A stretch of DNA of 64,000 nt from Providencia rettgeri (GCF_013255915.1 NZ_CP053896.1:806001-870000); one strand, 5' to 3'; positions 1-10,847 are shown, numbered from the stretch's first letter. Program-made: numbers and translations. Notes: generated from the letters alone by a model not told the origin.

Positions 1-815
1 AGCAAGAATCTATTTTAGACGTTGCTAAACGTATCGAAAAAGGTAAAAAAGTCGCGGCTATCTATATTGAAACGCCGTCTAATCCATTGAATACACTTGT
101 TGATATTGAATTAATTAGCCAAGTGGCAAAGCAGATATCGACGAACCAAAATGGACTAATTCCATTAGTCATTTGCGATAATACGTTGCTAGGGCCTGTA
201 TTTCAAAAGCCGTTGTCATTAGGCGCAGATTTAAGTGTGTACTCACTAACTAAATATGTGGGAGGGCATTCAGACCTAGTTGCGGGTGCTGTGGTTGGAA
301 GTCAGGAGTTAGTCAAGAAAGTGAAGGCGCAACGTAATGCCATCGGTACACAGCTTGACCCCCATTCTAGCTGGATGTTAGGGCGGTCATTAGAAACATT
401 ACAGTTACGTATGGAAAGGGCAAATGAGAGTGCAAAAATATTGGCTGAATATCTTCATCAGCACCCTAAAGTCAGCAAAGTGCATTTTCCTGCTTTTTTT
501 CCGGAAGGAAGTGTGGAACATCAAGTTTATCAAAAACAATGCACGGGTGCAGGCTCAACTTTCTCTATCAATGTGGGGAGTAATGAAGCGGATGCATTTC
601 GTTTTCTAGACAACTTAGCTATCTTTAAATTAGCAGTTAGCCTAGGGGGGACTGAGTCGCTCGCCAGCCATCCGGCGTCCACAACCCATTCAGGTGTTGC
701 TCAAAAAGTCCGGGAGCATATTGGTATTAGTGATAATTTAGTGCGCTTATCAATTGGTATTGAAAATGTGAATGACCTTAAATATGCATTGGAACTAGCA
801 TTAGAGGCGATTTAA
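1..815 (+). CDS. PLP-dependent Cys/Met-metabolism enzyme, 5'-truncated
   Basis: The reading frame is open from base 3 to the stop at 813-815, so about 270 C-terminal residues of a protein normally near 400 aa are visible; the start lies outside the window. It belongs to the cystathionine gamma-synthase / gamma-lyase / methionine gamma-lyase family of PLP enzymes. Visible marks are IETPSNPLN near the left edge, VICDNT (the Asp that pairs with the PLP ring nitrogen), [11 protein letters not shown] with the Schiff-base Lys at bases 252-254, and the C-terminal [17 protein letters not shown] and [10 protein letters not shown] blocks. The ATG at 87 is internal, because conserved family sequence continues upstream of it. 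The exact substrate cannot be told from these motifs. A hairpin follows the stop and faces convergent sbcC. Confidence 0.85.
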   Translation, partial: QESILDVAKRIEKGKKVAAIYIETPSNPLNTLVDIELISQVAKQISTNQNGLIPLVICDNTLLGPVFQKPLSLGADLSVYSLTKYVGGHSDLVAGAVVGSQELVKKVKAQRNAIGTQLDPHSSWMLGRSLETLQLRMERANESAKILAEYLHQHPKVSKVHFPAFFPEGSVEHQVYQKQCTGAGSTFSINVGSNEADAFRFLDNLAIFKLAVSLGGTESLASHPASTTHSGVAQKVREHIGISDNLVRLSIGIENVNDLKYALELALEAI

Positions 816-818
816 TCA

Positions 819-843
819 TCAGGGTGGGGCTTTCCCACCCTGA
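819..843. terminator. hairpin between convergent genes
   Basis: A 10-bp perfect stem (TCAGGGTGGG pairing with CCCACCCTGA, 5-nt loop) lies between the two converging coding regions. Neither flank has a good T-run, so it may act as a bidirectional terminator or simply as a 3'-end stabilising hairpin. Confidence 0.6.
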
Positions 844-860
844 ATAATCACAAAATTGCG

Positions 861-3800
861 TTAACTGATGCGGTATTGTGCGGGAAGTTCGCTAAAACCA
901 AGTCCATTGCCCTTTTTCACTGCAATTTGTACGGGGATGCGCTCTTTCATTGCTTCCACATGGCTAATCACGCCAATAGTTTTGCCGGATGCATTCAAAC
1001 TTTCTAATGCATCTAGGGCAATATCTAACGTTTCTGCATCTAAAGTACCAAAACCTTCGTCTAAAAAGAGCGATTCCAATTGTGTACGGTGACTCACCAT
1101 ATCGGATAGCGCTAGGGCCAATGCTAAACTAACTAAAAAGCTTTCCCCGCCAGAAAGCGTTTTAATGTCTCTAATGCTATCTGCTTGCCAGCCATCAATA
1201 ACTTGTAACTCAAGGTTTGCTTGGTGGCTACGCTGTAATAAATAACGACCATGAAGTTTTTCAAGTTGTTGATTGGCTAAAGAAACTAAACAATCCAAAG
1301 TTAGGCCTTGTGCATAACGTCGGAATTTATCCCCTTCAGCGGAGCCGATAAGTAAACTGAGATAGCTCCAATCGTCATAACTTAATTGGCTTTTCTCTAT
1401 TTCTTGCAGTAAATCTTGTTGCTGATGGCGCAGTTGCTTATCTGCACTGAGTTGGTTAATTATCTGGCCTTGCTTTTGGTTTATTTGCTTAATTTCTTCA
1501 TCAAGTTGAGTGACTACTGTTTGTAATTGTGTTTCAGTAAGCGCCGAAAAATCAGCAATGCGTTGTTGATTCAGTGCTTCAATCGCCTGTAGCCCCTCTT
1601 TATAACGTGTTTCACACTGAATACGAGCTTGGTTTATGCGCTGTTTTAGCTCTTCTAATTGTTGCTTTTCTTCGTGGCTTATTAACGCATCAAGAAAGGC
1701 TTGTTGATGGCTAAATGGGCTATCTGTAAGTGATTGAGTGAACAGAATATTAGCTTGTTTTTGTGCCAGTTTTGTTTTTTCACTGGCGTCAATGAGCTCT
1801 TGATAGCTTCCATTCATTGAGGCGATAGCTTTATCAATCTCATTGAGTTGTTTACTTAATTGTTCCTGAGTTTGGAAAAGCATGGTTTGTTTATCATTCA
1901 ATTTCTGAATGAATTGGCTGATAGCTAAACCAGAAAGCAGTGTTTTCCGTTGCGCTATTTTTTGCTCTAAATCTAACTCAATTTGTTTAAGACGATTTCT
2001 TTCTTGTTCAATTTGTTGAGTGAGAATACGGAGTTGTGCTGACTCAACTTTTAATGTGGCAGTATTGACTTCAATTTGTTGGCTAAGTGTTTGCGCCGCC
2101 ATTTTTTGGTTATTAAAGCGCTCACTTCGCTGAGTAACTTCGCGAAACCATTCATCAAACTTATCTTTATCTGGCGCGCTTAAGTTAAATGGATTTAGGG
2201 TGGATTGCCATTGCTCTATTTGTATCTGTTTACGCTGTTGGAGCTGATTATGTTCTTTTTGGAGCTCATCAAGTTGTTGCGTTTGGTTTTTTAAACGCTC
2301 TTCGACTAATAACAGTTCTGATTGCAGCTGTGTAAAGCTAGCTTGTTGTTCATGTAAATGATGTTTGGCTTGCTGATATTCACGTTCTAGAGCCGCCATA
2401 TCCGCCACTATTCTCTGTTGCGTAGCTAATTGATCCGTTAATTGATTAACTAAGAGGGTGACGGCTTGCTCATTTTGGGCTAACTCAGGAGTGAGTGCTT
2501 GCTCACATGTCTTTTGCCACTGTTGGTTAAAAGCATCGAATTGTTCATTGGTTTGCTGTTGTTGCTGTAAGTTTTCGTTCTGACGTTGTTTTTGTGTGTG
2601 AAGTTGTGATTCTAACTGAGCTTGTTGCTGTTTTAATTGGTCGAGTTTATCTGTTAGTTCAATGAGTTGTTGCTGCGTTTCACTGAGATGGATTGATTGA
2701 TAATCGTTAACTGCAGGGTGCTCTGTTGCACCACATAATGGGCAGGGGTTACCTGCTATGAGTTGCTGGCGCTCATGCTCTAGGCTGACAATTTTTTGTT
2801 CTAATTGTAATTTATTATTGGTTAGTTTGACGCGTGGGGCTAACTCATTAATACGTGTCAGGGCAATGCTCAACTCTTTTTGCGTTGCAGTGATACTTTG
2901 TGCTAATTCAACATCTTTTTGAATTTCTTTCTGTTTTTGTGTTTGAGTATTAAGGCATTGAGATAATATTAGGGGTAATAACTTGGCATGCTGTAATCGA
3001 GCTTGTAGCTGTTCAATGTGTTGATTGATGGTGTTAACATCATGTTTTTCTTGATTTTGTTTGTAGGTTTCTTCTTGTTTTTTGAATGCGACGGTGCTGC
3101 GCTCTAACTCGAGACGTTTTTGGGCTAATTTTTCAGTTTGCAGCTGTTGTTGCCGTTGTAACTGTGCGACGCCATTTGAAAGTATTTGTTGTTTATTGTG
3201 TAAACTTGCCAGTTTGTCGGCTAATTCGAAAATAAAATGACCTTGTTGTTGCCAACTACCTATTTGGGAACTCAGTTCAGCGTCTTTTGGGTGCGCTTCT
3301 AGGAATAGGTTGTGTTTCTTTAACTCAATGTGAGCATTTTGGATCTGACTCTGTGTCTCATTAACTAAGTGTTGTTTTTGCTGAAGAGTTGTGTGTTGTT
3401 GTTCAATTTGCTGCGTAATTTCAGACTGTTGCTGTTTCAATTGTGCAATTTGGTTATCCAGAGGCCTGACAGTTTCATCAATCAATTGATGTTGTTGTTT
3501 AGCAAAATCAAGGTGTTGTTGATACTCGGATTGTGATTTCAACAACTTCTCTTGCAGTGGGGCACGTTCAGCTTGCTGAGTTTGCAAGCTAAGTTGCAAA
3601 CGTTGTTGTTTATTCGTGTATTCAGTGAGTTGTAGTTGCTGGCGTTCAACTTCCTGCCACAACGGACGAAGGGATTCTGCCGGAGCGCTGTCCGCCAACC
3701 GTTTCAACTGAGGCTGAGCAGCTTGGAACTCAAGCTCGTTTTTTTTAAGCTCATCATCAAGTGATTGCATGCGCTGGGTGAGTTGGTGATATTGTTGCCA

Positions 3801-4544
3801 CCAATTAACCCCTTGTTGGTGGCGAGCCCGCTGTTGCTTGGTTTGAGTCTCTTGTTCAAGTAAATGGTTTTGTTGTGCCAATAACTCTTGATGCTCTGCT
3901 TCAGTGAGTAAATTAATGCTTTGTGCTTTCGCTTTTAGCAAATCTAAGTCAATTTTAGCTTGCTTGTGTTGATTAAAAACATAAATTGAAATTTGGCTAT
4001 AAATTTCAGTGCCTGTAATTTCTTCAAGTAAATCAGCGCGTTCTTTCTCTGAAGCATTTAAAAACGCAGCAAAATCACCTTGAGAGAGTAAAATTGATTT
4101 AGTAAAACGCTCATAATCAAGCCCAGTTATTTGTGCTACTAATTCCTTTATCTCTGTGATTTTTACGGTCAATATTTTACCATCAGTAACCGTTGCAAGT
4201 TCCGCCTTAGGCTGTTGTAAATTGCCGTCAGGTTTTCCTCCTGCTCGTCTTTGGCTCCAAAAGGCACGATAAGCTTTGCCTTTGACCTCAAACTCCACCT
4301 CCGCAAGGCATTCCCCAGTGTGGCGAGTCATCAGTTCATTTTGTGCGTTAGAAATGGTTTTTAAACGCGGTGTTCGGTGATAAAGCGCGAGGCAAATTGC
4401 ATCCAATAAAGTGGTTTTCCCTGCACCTGTGGCACCTGTAATGGCAAATAGCCCATTGCTAGCAAATGGCTCTTCAGTGAAATCAATTTTCCATTCACCT
4501 CTAAGGGAGTTAATATTTTTTAAACGTAAACTTAAAATCTTCAT
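861..4544 (-). CDS. sbcC: exonuclease SbcC, ATPase subunit
   Basis: This is the Rad50-like ATPase subunit of the SbcCD nuclease, which cuts hairpins and palindromes and trims DNA ends in the cytoplasm. The 1227-aa product opens with an ABC ATPase half (Walker A GATGAGKT at residues 37-44), followed by a very long Gln-rich coiled coil. A zinc-hook CPLC (Cys601 and Cys604) sits in the middle, a second coiled coil follows, and the C-terminal half carries the LSGGES signature and the Walker B segment [11 protein letters not shown]. The E. coli protein is about 1048 aa, so this one is longer, mostly in the coiled-coil arms. It is the second gene of the sbcD-sbcC operon: its ATG at 4544 lies one base after the sbcD stop. 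Confidence 0.96.
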   Translation of the reverse strand: MKILSLRLKNINSLRGEWKIDFTEEPFASNGLFAITGATGAGKTTLLDAICLALYHRTPRLKTISNAQNELMTRHTGECLAEVEFEVKGKAYRAFWSQRRAGGKPDGNLQQPKAELATVTDGKILTVKITEIKELVAQITGLDYERFTKSILLSQGDFAAFLNASEKERADLLEEITGTEIYSQISIYVFNQHKQAKIDLDLLKAKAQSINLLTEAEHQELLAQQNHLLEQETQTKQQRARHQQGVNWWQQYHQLTQRMQSLDDELKKNELEFQAAQPQLKRLADSAPAESLRPLWQEVERQQLQLTEYTNKQQRLQLSLQTQQAERAPLQEKLLKSQSEYQQHLDFAKQQHQLIDETVRPLDNQIAQLKQQQSEITQQIEQQHTTLQQKQHLVNETQSQIQNAHIELKKHNLFLEAHPKDAELSSQIGSWQQQGHFIFELADKLASLHNKQQILSNGVAQLQRQQQLQTEKLAQKRLELERSTVAFKKQEETYKQNQEKHDVNTINQHIEQLQARLQHAKLLPLILSQCLNTQTQKQKEIQKDVELAQSITATQKELSIALTRINELAPRVKLTNNKLQLEQKIVSLEHERQQLIAGNPCPLCGATEHPAVNDYQSIHLSETQQQLIELTDKLDQLKQQQAQLESQLHTQKQRQNENLQQQQQTNEQFDAFNQQWQKTCEQALTPELAQNEQAVTLLVNQLTDQLATQQRIVADMAALEREYQQAKHHLHEQQASFTQLQSELLLVEERLKNQTQQLDELQKEHNQLQQRKQIQIEQWQSTLNPFNLSAPDKDKFDEWFREVTQRSERFNNQKMAAQTLSQQIEVNTATLKVESAQLRILTQQIEQERNRLKQIELDLEQKIAQRKTLLSGLAISQFIQKLNDKQTMLFQTQEQLSKQLNEIDKAIASMNGSYQELIDASEKTKLAQKQANILFTQSLTDSPFSHQQAFLDALISHEEKQQLEELKQRINQARIQCETRYKEGLQAIEALNQQRIADFSALTETQLQTVVTQLDEEIKQINQKQGQIINQLSADKQLRHQQQDLLQEIEKSQLSYDDWSYLSLLIGSAEGDKFRRYAQGLTLDCLVSLANQQLEKLHGRYLLQRSHQANLELQVIDGWQADSIRDIKTLSGGESFLVSLALALALSDMVSHRTQLESLFLDEGFGTLDAETLDIALDALESLNASGKTIGVISHVEAMKERIPVQIAVKKGNGLGFSELPAQYRIS

Positions 4545-4545
4545 A

Positions 4546-5760
4546 TTAACTTTCCTTGCTCATTTGTAATGCGTCATAAGATTGTTGAAATAACTGCACT
4601 AGGCGCTGTTCACGCTCAGGATCTTCTAATGACTCTTGGGCAAGGCGACGTAAAAAAACGTCTTCTACGGTGAGTTCACTCAATGTTTCATTGGCCAAGG
4701 TTTGGTTTTGTCCCTGTATTTGCTTGCGTGCACGGCGTAGTATCACGATTTCGACAGGGAGGTCTTGTGTCAACGCTTCAATACGTTGTTGGATATCAGC
4801 GAGGTAATCTTGTGAAGCGACTTCAATATCAAGCCAAACCGGTTTATCACCTTGGTAATCTTTCCATATCTCTAATTGCTGTTCTATTTGGCTTAAGGAT
4901 CCTTTAATGCTTTGTAATGGCTGAATAATGGGGATTTCCAAGGGGGTAATTTGAGTTAATTCACTTCCAGTGAATTCAATAAGGCAGACACTTTTTTGTT
5001 GCGCTGTTTCGTCAAAACTTAATGCAATAGGTGAACCGCAGTAGCGAATATTTTCTTGTCCTCCAATCACTTGGGGGCGATGAATATGGCCAAGGGCAAT
5101 ATAGTCAGCAGGGGGAAAGGCCCCAGAAGGAAACGCATCTAACGTACCAATATAAATGTCTCTCACAGAGTCAGTTAAGGCTGCGCCGACAACGGTTAAA
5201 TGGCCAGTTGCAATAATTGGGATATCCAACCCTAAAGCGGCTCGTTGTTCTAGTGCGAGTTGGTAGCTGGCTTGGTAATGATCATGAATAGCGCTTTGTA
5301 GTGAGCGTTGTTTCTCTTCAATATCTTGCCCTGCGATACTCAGTTGAATATCCCGAGGACGTAAAAAAGGAATGGCACAAACTAAGCCGATAGGTTGCGC
5401 TTGTTTATTCACTAATGTAATAACATGCGGCTCACTTCCAGATGTAATGACTTGTGTATTCAAGTAACGAAGTAGAGCGCTTGACTCATTGAGTACAGAA
5501 ACAGAGTCGTGATTACCGCTTAAAATAACCAGTTGGCAACCTGTTTTTTGTAAGTCGACAATAAATTTGTTGTACAGCTCACGTGCATAGCTCGGTGGTG
5601 AACCTGTATCAAATATATCACCTGCAACGATGACGGCATCAACATGGTGTAGTTCTACTTGCTCAACTAGCCAATTTAAGAAATGTTGGTGCTCAGGCGC
5701 ACGGCTTTTGGTAAAAAAATACTGACCAAGGTGCCAGTCTGAGGTATGAATAATGCGCAT
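4546..5760 (-). CDS. sbcD: exonuclease SbcD, nuclease subunit
   Basis: This is the Mre11-like metallophosphoesterase subunit that forms the SbcCD complex with the neighbouring SbcC. The 404-aa protein shows the phosphoesterase metal motifs in order: HTSDWHLG at the N-terminus, [21 protein letters not shown] and ALGHIHRP. Length matches the family (about 400 aa). It is the first gene of the operon and is transcribed divergently from phoB. The 250-bp gap between them would hold both promoters, though only the phoB control site is clear. Confidence 0.96.
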   Translation of the reverse strand: MRIIHTSDWHLGQYFFTKSRAPEHQHFLNWLVEQVELHHVDAVIVAGDIFDTGSPPSYARELYNKFIVDLQKTGCQLVILSGNHDSVSVLNESSALLRYLNTQVITSGSEPHVITLVNKQAQPIGLVCAIPFLRPRDIQLSIAGQDIEEKQRSLQSAIHDHYQASYQLALEQRAALGLDIPIIATGHLTVVGAALTDSVRDIYIGTLDAFPSGAFPPADYIALGHIHRPQVIGGQENIRYCGSPIALSFDETAQQKSVCLIEFTGSELTQITPLEIPIIQPLQSIKGSLSQIEQQLEIWKDYQGDKPVWLDIEVASQDYLADIQQRIEALTQDLPVEIVILRRARKQIQGQNQTLANETLSELTVEDVFLRRLAQESLEDPEREQRLVQLFQQSYDALQMSKES

Positions 5761-5933
5761 GAGTTATCAATTCCTATCATCAATAATGAGCATGAACGTT
5801 CGATAATGAGAGTATACCTGATCCATATAATGGGTGAGGGGTGTTTGTGACTTTATTACCATGTTGCGGAAATATTTCACTTAAATGACATTTAACCGTT
5901 AAAATAAAGATTAATATGCGTTTTACCCATTGA

Positions 5934-5967
5934 TATTCATAATTCTGTCATAAAAGTGACGCATAAT
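5934..5967 (+). promoter_or_regulatory. tandem Pho box and -10 of phoB
   Basis: Two overlapping 18-bp Pho boxes can be read at 5934-5951 and 5945-5962; the second begins CTGTCAT and ends GTGACGC. A CATAAT -10 element follows at 5962-5967. The layout is like that of E. coli phoB, where phosphorylated PhoB replaces -35 contacts. It implies positive autoregulation of phoBR under phosphate limitation (inference from the family). Confidence 0.85.
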
Positions 5968-6010
5968 GCTTTCACATTTTAAATGTCTTCTTAATTTTAC
6001 AGGAACAATC

Positions 6011-6700
6011 ATGGCAAGACGCATTCTAGTTGTTGAAGATGAAGCGCCCATCCGAGAAATGGTTTGTTTTGTATTAGAACAGAATGGTTTTCAGCCTATT
6101 GAAGCTGATGATTATGACAGTGCGATTGCACAACTCGTTGACCCGCTACCCGACCTCGTCCTACTGGATTGGATGATCCCAGGGGGCTCCGGTATTCAAG
6201 TAATTAAGCATATGAAGCGTGATAGCGCAACACGTGACGTTCCTGTCATGATGTTAACTGCACGAGGAGAAGAAGAAGACCGCGTAAAAGGTTTGGAAGT
6301 TGGCGCGGATGACTATCTTATCAAGCCATTTTCACCTAAGGAATTAATTGCTCGGGTAAAGGCAATTTTACGTCGTATTTCACCAATGGCGACGGAAGAT
6401 ATTATTGAAATGAATGGGTTAACATTAGACCCTACCTCTCATCGTGTGACCAGCAATGACATCCCTATTGATATGGGGCCAACTGAATATAAATTACTAC
6501 ATTTTTTCATGACTCACCCTGAACGCGTATATAGTAGAGAACAGTTACTAAATTATGTCTGGGGAGCCAATGTGTATGTTGAGGATAGAACCGTTGACGT
6601 GCATATTCGGCGGTTAAGAAAGGCACTAGAGACGGAAGGTCATGATAAAATGGTACAAACTGTACGTGGTACAGGTTATCGTTTTTCTATCCGTTATTAA
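6011..6700 (+). CDS. phoB: phosphate regulon response regulator PhoB
   Basis: This OmpR/PhoB-family response regulator activates the phosphate-starvation regulon. I start it at ATG 6011 ([13 protein letters not shown]), giving 229 aa, the usual PhoB length. The in-frame ATG at 5966 would add 15 residues and overlaps the -10 element, so it is unlikely. The receiver domain has the acidic pair E9/D10, the phospho-acceptor Asp in [10 protein letters not shown] (residue 53 by this count) and the KPF Lys. The C-terminal winged helix ends with the typical VRGTGYRFS. It is co-transcribed with phoR 23 bp downstream, and the Pho boxes just upstream support autoregulation. Confidence 0.97.
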   Translation: MARRILVVEDEAPIREMVCFVLEQNGFQPIEADDYDSAIAQLVDPLPDLVLLDWMIPGGSGIQVIKHMKRDSATRDVPVMMLTARGEEEDRVKGLEVGADDYLIKPFSPKELIARVKAILRRISPMATEDIIEMNGLTLDPTSHRVTSNDIPIDMGPTEYKLLHFFMTHPERVYSREQLLNYVWGANVYVEDRTVDVHIRRLRKALETEGHDKMVQTVRGTGYRFSIRY

Positions 6701-6723
6701 AACCCACAAAGGGAGAGGCATGC

Positions 6724-8034
6724 GTGCTTGAACGTTTATCGATTAAGCAGCTGATTTGGGGGCTGTTTTTATTTATCTTACCCGCCCTTATTTTATCGGT
6801 TTTTATTGGCCACCTAGCGTGGCTATTAGTGATATCGCTACTTGCTGCACTGATATGGCATGGGTATAACCTGCTCAAGCTTTCTTACTGGTTATGGCTA
6901 GATAAAAGTATGTTGCCCCCTGAAGGGCGAGGTGGGTGGGAACCCATTTTTTATGGTATCTACCAGATGCAGCAACGTAATCGAAAACGCCGCCGTGAAT
7001 TAGGCCAGTTAATTAAACGATTTCGTAGTGGTGCAGAATCACTACCTGATGCAGTGGTAATGATGACAACCGAAGGGAATATCTTCTGGTGTAATCGCCA
7101 TGCGCAGGCTTTACTCGGCTTTCGTTGGCCTGAAGATAATGGTCAACATATTTTTAATTTATTACGTTATCCTGATTTTAGCCGTTACTTCACCATTAAA
7201 CGTTATGACCAAGCGCTGACTATCGAGCTCAATAGTGGTGAAATCGTTGAGTTTCGTATCTTGCCATATACCGAAGGGCAGTTATTGATGGTTGCGCGAG
7301 ATGTGACAGAAAAACGTCGTTTGGAAAAGGCGCGTAGGGACTTTTTTGCGAATGTGAGCCATGAATTACGGACTCCCCTCACTGTCATTCAAGGTTACCT
7401 AGAGGTTATGGATGACCAAGAAAACGTGACTGCGGTCAATAAAAAAGCACTGCATGTTATGCAAGAGCAAACGCACCGCATGGATAACTTAGTTAAGCAG
7501 CTTTTGCAGCTATCACGCATCGAAATTGCCCCTCAAATTAACCTTGATGAGCAAGTGAATATCCCTGTCATTCTCAAAATGATTGAGCAAGAAGCGCTTA
7601 GTTTAAGCCAAGGGCGTCATCAATTTGAATTTCATGTTGATGAAAAATTGCGTGTTCATGGTAATGAAGAGCAATTACGTAGTGCAGTGGCGAACTTAGT
7701 CTATAACGCGATCAGCCATACGCCTGAAGGCACCAAAATTTGGGTTGATTGGCAGAGAAGCGGGCAAGGGGCGCGTTTTAGTGTGAGAGATAACGGGCAA
7801 GGGATACCCGCAGAGCATATCCCTCGTTTAACCGAACGTTTTTATCGAGTAGATAAAGCACGTTCCCGCCAAGGCGGTGGAGGTACTGGCCTTGGGTTAG
7901 CTATTGTTAAACATGCATTACAACATCATAGTAGTCAGTTGGTGGTGACGAGCCAGTTAGGTAAAGGGAGTGAATTTTCATTTACGTTACCAACAGTACT
8001 AATTGTTGATGATAAAAAACTTAAAAATGGGTAA
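6724..8034 (+). CDS. phoR: phosphate regulon sensor histidine kinase PhoR
   Basis: This is the inner-membrane kinase/phosphatase partner of PhoB. The GTG at 6724 gives 436 aa, close to the E. coli protein. Residues about 10-58 form two membrane segments without a large periplasmic loop, followed by a charged linker and a PAS domain (about 95-195). The HisKA motif [13 protein letters not shown] has the phosphorylated His at residue 213. The ATPase domain shows the N box ([12 protein letters not shown]), G1 (DNGQGIP), F box ([10 protein letters not shown]) and G2 (GGTGLGLAI). It follows phoB in one operon; GGGAGA precedes the start. A strong hairpin lies just after the stop. Confidence 0.97.
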   Translation: MLERLSIKQLIWGLFLFILPALILSVFIGHLAWLLVISLLAALIWHGYNLLKLSYWLWLDKSMLPPEGRGGWEPIFYGIYQMQQRNRKRRRELGQLIKRFRSGAESLPDAVVMMTTEGNIFWCNRHAQALLGFRWPEDNGQHIFNLLRYPDFSRYFTIKRYDQALTIELNSGEIVEFRILPYTEGQLLMVARDVTEKRRLEKARRDFFANVSHELRTPLTVIQGYLEVMDDQENVTAVNKKALHVMQEQTHRMDNLVKQLLQLSRIEIAPQINLDEQVNIPVILKMIEQEALSLSQGRHQFEFHVDEKLRVHGNEEQLRSAVANLVYNAISHTPEGTKIWVDWQRSGQGARFSVRDNGQGIPAEHIPRLTERFYRVDKARSRQGGGGTGLGLAIVKHALQHHSSQLVVTSQLGKGSEFSFTLPTVLIVDDKKLKNG

Positions 8035-8039
8035 ATAAT

Positions 8040-8083
8040 TCCACTTTGTTAATATAATCAAATATTAATAAAGTGGATTATTT
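8040..8083 (+). terminator. terminator after phoR
   Basis: A 15-bp inverted repeat with one G-U pair (arms 8040-8054 and 8063-8077, 8-nt loop) starts six bases after the phoR stop and is followed by a T-rich tail. It fits a Rho-independent terminator for phoBR. Confidence 0.75.
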
Positions 8084-8523
8084 CTATTCACCAGTCCATA
8101 TAGGTATTCAATTCAATATTCATATATTTAATGCTGATAATTGCTGTCACATTAATTATATGTTCTGTTAAATAATCAATTATAATCACTAGAAAAAGAT
8201 GAGTTGTTCATTTTTCGAACAAAGCATATAACGAGTATTGGGATTTTGCTGAAAGTAATCACTAGTTCTGAAAATTAGTTTAGTTATTTATTCTTGTTTT
8301 TAGGTTTGCTATTGCCTTTTTGCCCTATAAAAGTTCTACTTGTTGTCAGTTATTGGCGAATTTTTCTGTTTTTTGACTTTTCATTTCGTGTGATACAAGC
8401 AAATATACTTTTTTATATTGTTAACAGTATGTTTATCAGAATTCTATCTCGCTATATATATTTCAAAGGGTTGCTAAGTGTAAACCCATAATTTTCTATT
8501 TTGTCACTTAAAAATAACATAAT
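8084..8523. other. AT-rich gap before brnQ
   Basis: About 440 bases are very AT-rich and without a credible gene. The only open frame of note (TTG 8294 to 8491, 65 codons) is low-complexity, rich in Phe/Ile/Leu and lacks a ribosome site. The brnQ promoter must lie here, but I cannot assign -35/-10 boxes with confidence. Confidence 0.5.
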
Positions 8524-9849
8524 ATGGCTCATCGTTTATCATCAAGAGATATCATCGCATTAGGCTTTATGACTTTTGCGTTATTCGTCGGGGCAGGAAA
8601 CATTATCTTTCCCCCTATGGTTGGTTTGCAGGCAGGGGAACAAGTTTGGACTGCCGCACTAGGGTTTTTGGTTACTGGTGTGGGTTTACCTGTTTTAACG
8701 GTTATTGCGCTGGCTAAAGTGGGTGGGGGTATTGAAGCACTCAGTACGCCTGTTGGCAAAACTGCAGGGCTACTATTGGCGGTTGTTGCTTATTTGTCGG
8801 TAGGGCCTCTATTCGCAACGCCAAGAACGGCAACTGTATCTTATAAAGTCGGTATCGCACCATTATTCGGTGGTGAGTCCGATATGCTATTACTGATCTA
8901 CAGCGTGGTTTACTTCGTTCTAGTTATTGGTATTTCATTGTATCCAGGAAAACTGCTCGATAGCGTTGGGCACATTTTAGCGCCTGTAAAAATGCTAGCT
9001 TTGGCTATTTTGGGTATTGCGGCTGTCATGTGGCCTGCGGGTGACCCGATTCCGTCAACAATAGAATATCGTGAGATGGCTTTCTCGAACGGCTTTATCA
9101 ATGGTTATCTGACAATGGATACCCTCGGTGCGATGGTATTTGGTATCGTTATTGTTAATGCGGCGCGTTCAAGGGGTATCGAAAACTCTTCATTATTAAC
9201 TCGTTATACTATGTGGGCAGGGTTAATTGCAGGGGTATTATTGACGCTGGTCTATTTGTCATTGTTTAAGCTTGGTGAGAATAGTGGTTCGTTAATTCCA
9301 AACCCTGCTGATGGCGCTGACATTTTACATACCTACGTCCAATATACTTTTGGTAATTACGGTAGCTTCTTCCTCGCGGTATTAATATTTGTTGCTTGTA
9401 TGGTAACTGCCGTCGGCTTAACTTGTGCTTGTGCAGAGTTCTTCAGCCGGTATGTACCGATTTCTTACCGTAAACTGGTATTGATCCTAGGTGTGTTCTC
9501 CATGGTGATCTCAAACTTAGGTTTGAGTAAGTTAATCGCCTTCTCATTACCCGTGCTAGTTTCAATTTATCCACCTTGTATTGTCTTAATTTTATTAAGC
9601 TTTACTTTGAAGTGGTGGAAAAACCCAACAATAGTGATTGCGCCGACAATGTTAGTCAGCTTTGTGGTCGGTCTAATTGGCGCCGTAAAAGCGTCAGATC
9701 ATCTGAAAGGTTATATTCCTGAATGGATGACAGCAATGCCACTGTATAAGCAAGATTTAGTCTGGGTATTACCAACTGTTGTTGTGATGGTCGTGGCAAT
9801 TTTATGCGATAAGTTTGTGGCACCCGCTGCGCAGCATAAACAAGTATAG
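8524..9849 (+). CDS. brnQ: branched-chain amino acid transporter BrnQ
   Basis: This is an inner-membrane Na+-coupled LIVCS-family carrier for leucine, isoleucine and valine. The 441-aa product is hydrophobic throughout, with about 12 predicted membrane segments, and begins with the conserved [20 protein letters not shown] block and [10 protein letters not shown]. Length and N-terminus match E. coli BrnQ (439 aa). The position directly after phoR is the E. coli order. It appears monocistronic: a long AT-rich gap precedes it and a strong terminator follows within 25 bases. Confidence 0.96.
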   Translation: MAHRLSSRDIIALGFMTFALFVGAGNIIFPPMVGLQAGEQVWTAALGFLVTGVGLPVLTVIALAKVGGGIEALSTPVGKTAGLLLAVVAYLSVGPLFATPRTATVSYKVGIAPLFGGESDMLLLIYSVVYFVLVIGISLYPGKLLDSVGHILAPVKMLALAILGIAAVMWPAGDPIPSTIEYREMAFSNGFINGYLTMDTLGAMVFGIVIVNAARSRGIENSSLLTRYTMWAGLIAGVLLTLVYLSLFKLGENSGSLIPNPADGADILHTYVQYTFGNYGSFFLAVLIFVACMVTAVGLTCACAEFFSRYVPISYRKLVLILGVFSMVISNLGLSKLIAFSLPVLVSIYPPCIVLILLSFTLKWWKNPTIVIAPTMLVSFVVGLIGAVKASDHLKGYIPEWMTAMPLYKQDLVWVLPTVVVMVVAILCDKFVAPAAQHKQV

Positions 9850-9872
9850 TAATTTCAATTATTGAATCGAAG

Positions 9873-9899
9873 GGCCGCTAATGTTAGCGGCCTTTTTTT
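9873..9899 (+). terminator. terminator after brnQ
   Basis: An 8-bp GC-rich stem (GGCCGCTA with TAGCGGCC) with a 4-nt loop is followed directly by seven T residues, a textbook Rho-independent terminator. Confidence 0.92.
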
Positions 9900-9900
9900 G

Positions 9901-9977
9901 TGTAACCAGAGCGGTTACATAACTCGTTTTGAATGGGGCTAATGATATTTTTTTGTTGAAGTTAGTACGGAGTACTA
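9901..9977 (+). promoter_or_regulatory. candidate higBA operators
   Basis: Two perfect inverted repeats lie just upstream of the toxin gene. The first is TGTAACC/GGTTACA with a 5-nt centre at 9901-9919; the second is TAGTAC/GTACTA with a 3-nt centre at 9963-9977. Antitoxins of this family usually repress their own promoter through such dyads, so the second, 34 bp before the start codon, is the better operator candidate. This is inference from position and symmetry only. Confidence 0.45.
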
Positions 9978-10011
9978 GTAGATTGGATGGGAAATGCGCA
10001 AGGAGGTGCAA

Positions 10012-10335
10012 ATGAATTATTTAGAGTTTGTTGAAACTAGAATTTTTAGTCAGCAACGTAAACTAATTATGGAAGATAATGAATTTCAATTATTTCAGGC
10101 CTTCTTATTAGAAAACTATGAGTATGGTGACGTAATAAGCCGCTCTGGAGGATGTAGAAAAATACGTTGGAGAGCCTTAAATAAAGGAAAACGTGGTGGT
10201 GTTAGGGTTATCTATTATAACAGAACCATGAGCGGTAGGTTGTATTTGCTTACGATTTATACTAAGAACGCAAAGGAAGATTTGAATGAACAAGAAAAAG
10301 CGATTTTACGAGCAATCATTCAAAAGCTTGCTTAA
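10012..10335 (+). CDS. higB: HigB2/RelE-family toxin
   Basis: This is a type II toxin predicted to be a ribosome-dependent mRNA endonuclease. I start it at ATG 10012, which has AGGAGG at ideal distance, rather than at ATG 9994; this gives 107 aa. The pattern FVETRIFSQQR, LGDVI-like YGDVISRSGGCRKIRWRA, GKRGGVRVIYYN and YLLTIYTKNAKEDL is that of HigB2-type toxins, including the basic residues and the C-terminal LTIY-K block expected at the active site. The partner antitoxin is downstream as usual for higBA, but separated by a ~130-bp palindromic repeat. Function is inferred from family resemblance. Confidence 0.85.
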   Translation: MNYLEFVETRIFSQQRKLIMEDNEFQLFQAFLLENYEYGDVISRSGGCRKIRWRALNKGKRGGVRVIYYNRTMSGRLYLLTIYTKNAKEDLNEQEKAILRAIIQKLA

Positions 10336-10340
10336 TGGTT

Positions 10341-10470
10341 AAATATACTCGTAATCTTTCAAGTTGCAGCGGTGTTGATTACGCTCAGATAGCCGAGTCA
10401 CATAGTTTATCTATGCTTTCCGTCTATCTTCCTTTATCACCTAACTGCCGCTCGAATTATTTAAAATATA
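10341..10470. repeat. palindromic repeat copy 1, inside higBA
   Basis: An imperfect ~130-bp palindrome begins five bases after the toxin stop. It has the family pattern: TCAAGTTGCAG on the left, central GAGTCACATAG...CTATG dyad, and CTGCCGCTCGAATTATTT on the right. It resembles the copies at 14295, 20228, 24839 and 24989. It separates toxin from antitoxin and could fold into a long hairpin in the transcript. Confidence 0.75.
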
Positions 10471-10503
10471 GAATTGAATGAGTTATGTAATAAGGATAAT
10501 GGT

Positions 10504-10806
10504 ATGGGAAAAAAGCTTTTTGACGATTTAGTGAGTAGCTTAGAAGAGATGGTTGCTATCGAGAAAGGTGAATTAGTTCCTGCTAGTGAAAATATTCATC
10601 GCTTCGAACTACCAGATGTTAAAGCTATTCGTAAACACTCTGGTATGAAACAACAAGAGTTTGCAGAAGCGATAGGTTCTAGTGTTGATTTGGTCCGTAG
10701 CTGGGAACAACAACGTCGGTTTCCATCAGGAATGGCCCTCAAATTGTTGTATCTTTTAGAAAAGAAACCAAGCCTGATTAATGAGTTGAGGGCCATTCAT
10801 ATTTAA
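10504..10806 (+). CDS. higA: HigA-family antitoxin
   Basis: This is the likely antitoxin and repressor for the HigB-type toxin 168 bp upstream. I start it at ATG 10504, which has AAGGA about ten bases upstream; a TTG in frame at 10474 is less likely. The 100-aa protein has an N-terminal toxin-binding arm and a C-terminal Cro/C1-type helix-turn-helix: IRKHSGMKQQEFAEAIGSSVDLVRSWEQQRRFPSG, with WEQ typical of the HigA/XRE group. The toxin-first order is the hallmark of higBA. The repeat inserted between the genes is unusual, because tight coupling is expected in such operons. Confidence 0.87.
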   Translation: MGKKLFDDLVSSLEEMVAIEKGELVPASENIHRFELPDVKAIRKHSGMKQQEFAEAIGSSVDLVRSWEQQRRFPSGMALKLLYLLEKKPSLINELRAIHI

Positions 10807-10847
10807 TCCAACCCCATCAGTGAAGGGGTTGGATCCTTCGACAGCGA

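Noticed and set aside
868-1092. Open frames antisense to sbcC and many other genes
   Set aside because: They lie wholly within strongly supported genes on the other strand or frame, with no family features of their own.
8294-8491. 65-codon open frame between phoR and brnQ
   Set aside because: It starts with TTG, has no ribosome site, is low-complexity Phe/Ile/Leu and lies in very AT-rich DNA, so it looks like chance.
8084-8523. CRISPR or tandem repeats in AT-rich gaps
   Set aside because: No regularly spaced repeats of CRISPR type were seen here or elsewhere; the only regular spacing in the window is the three-element 59-bp series at cai-fix.
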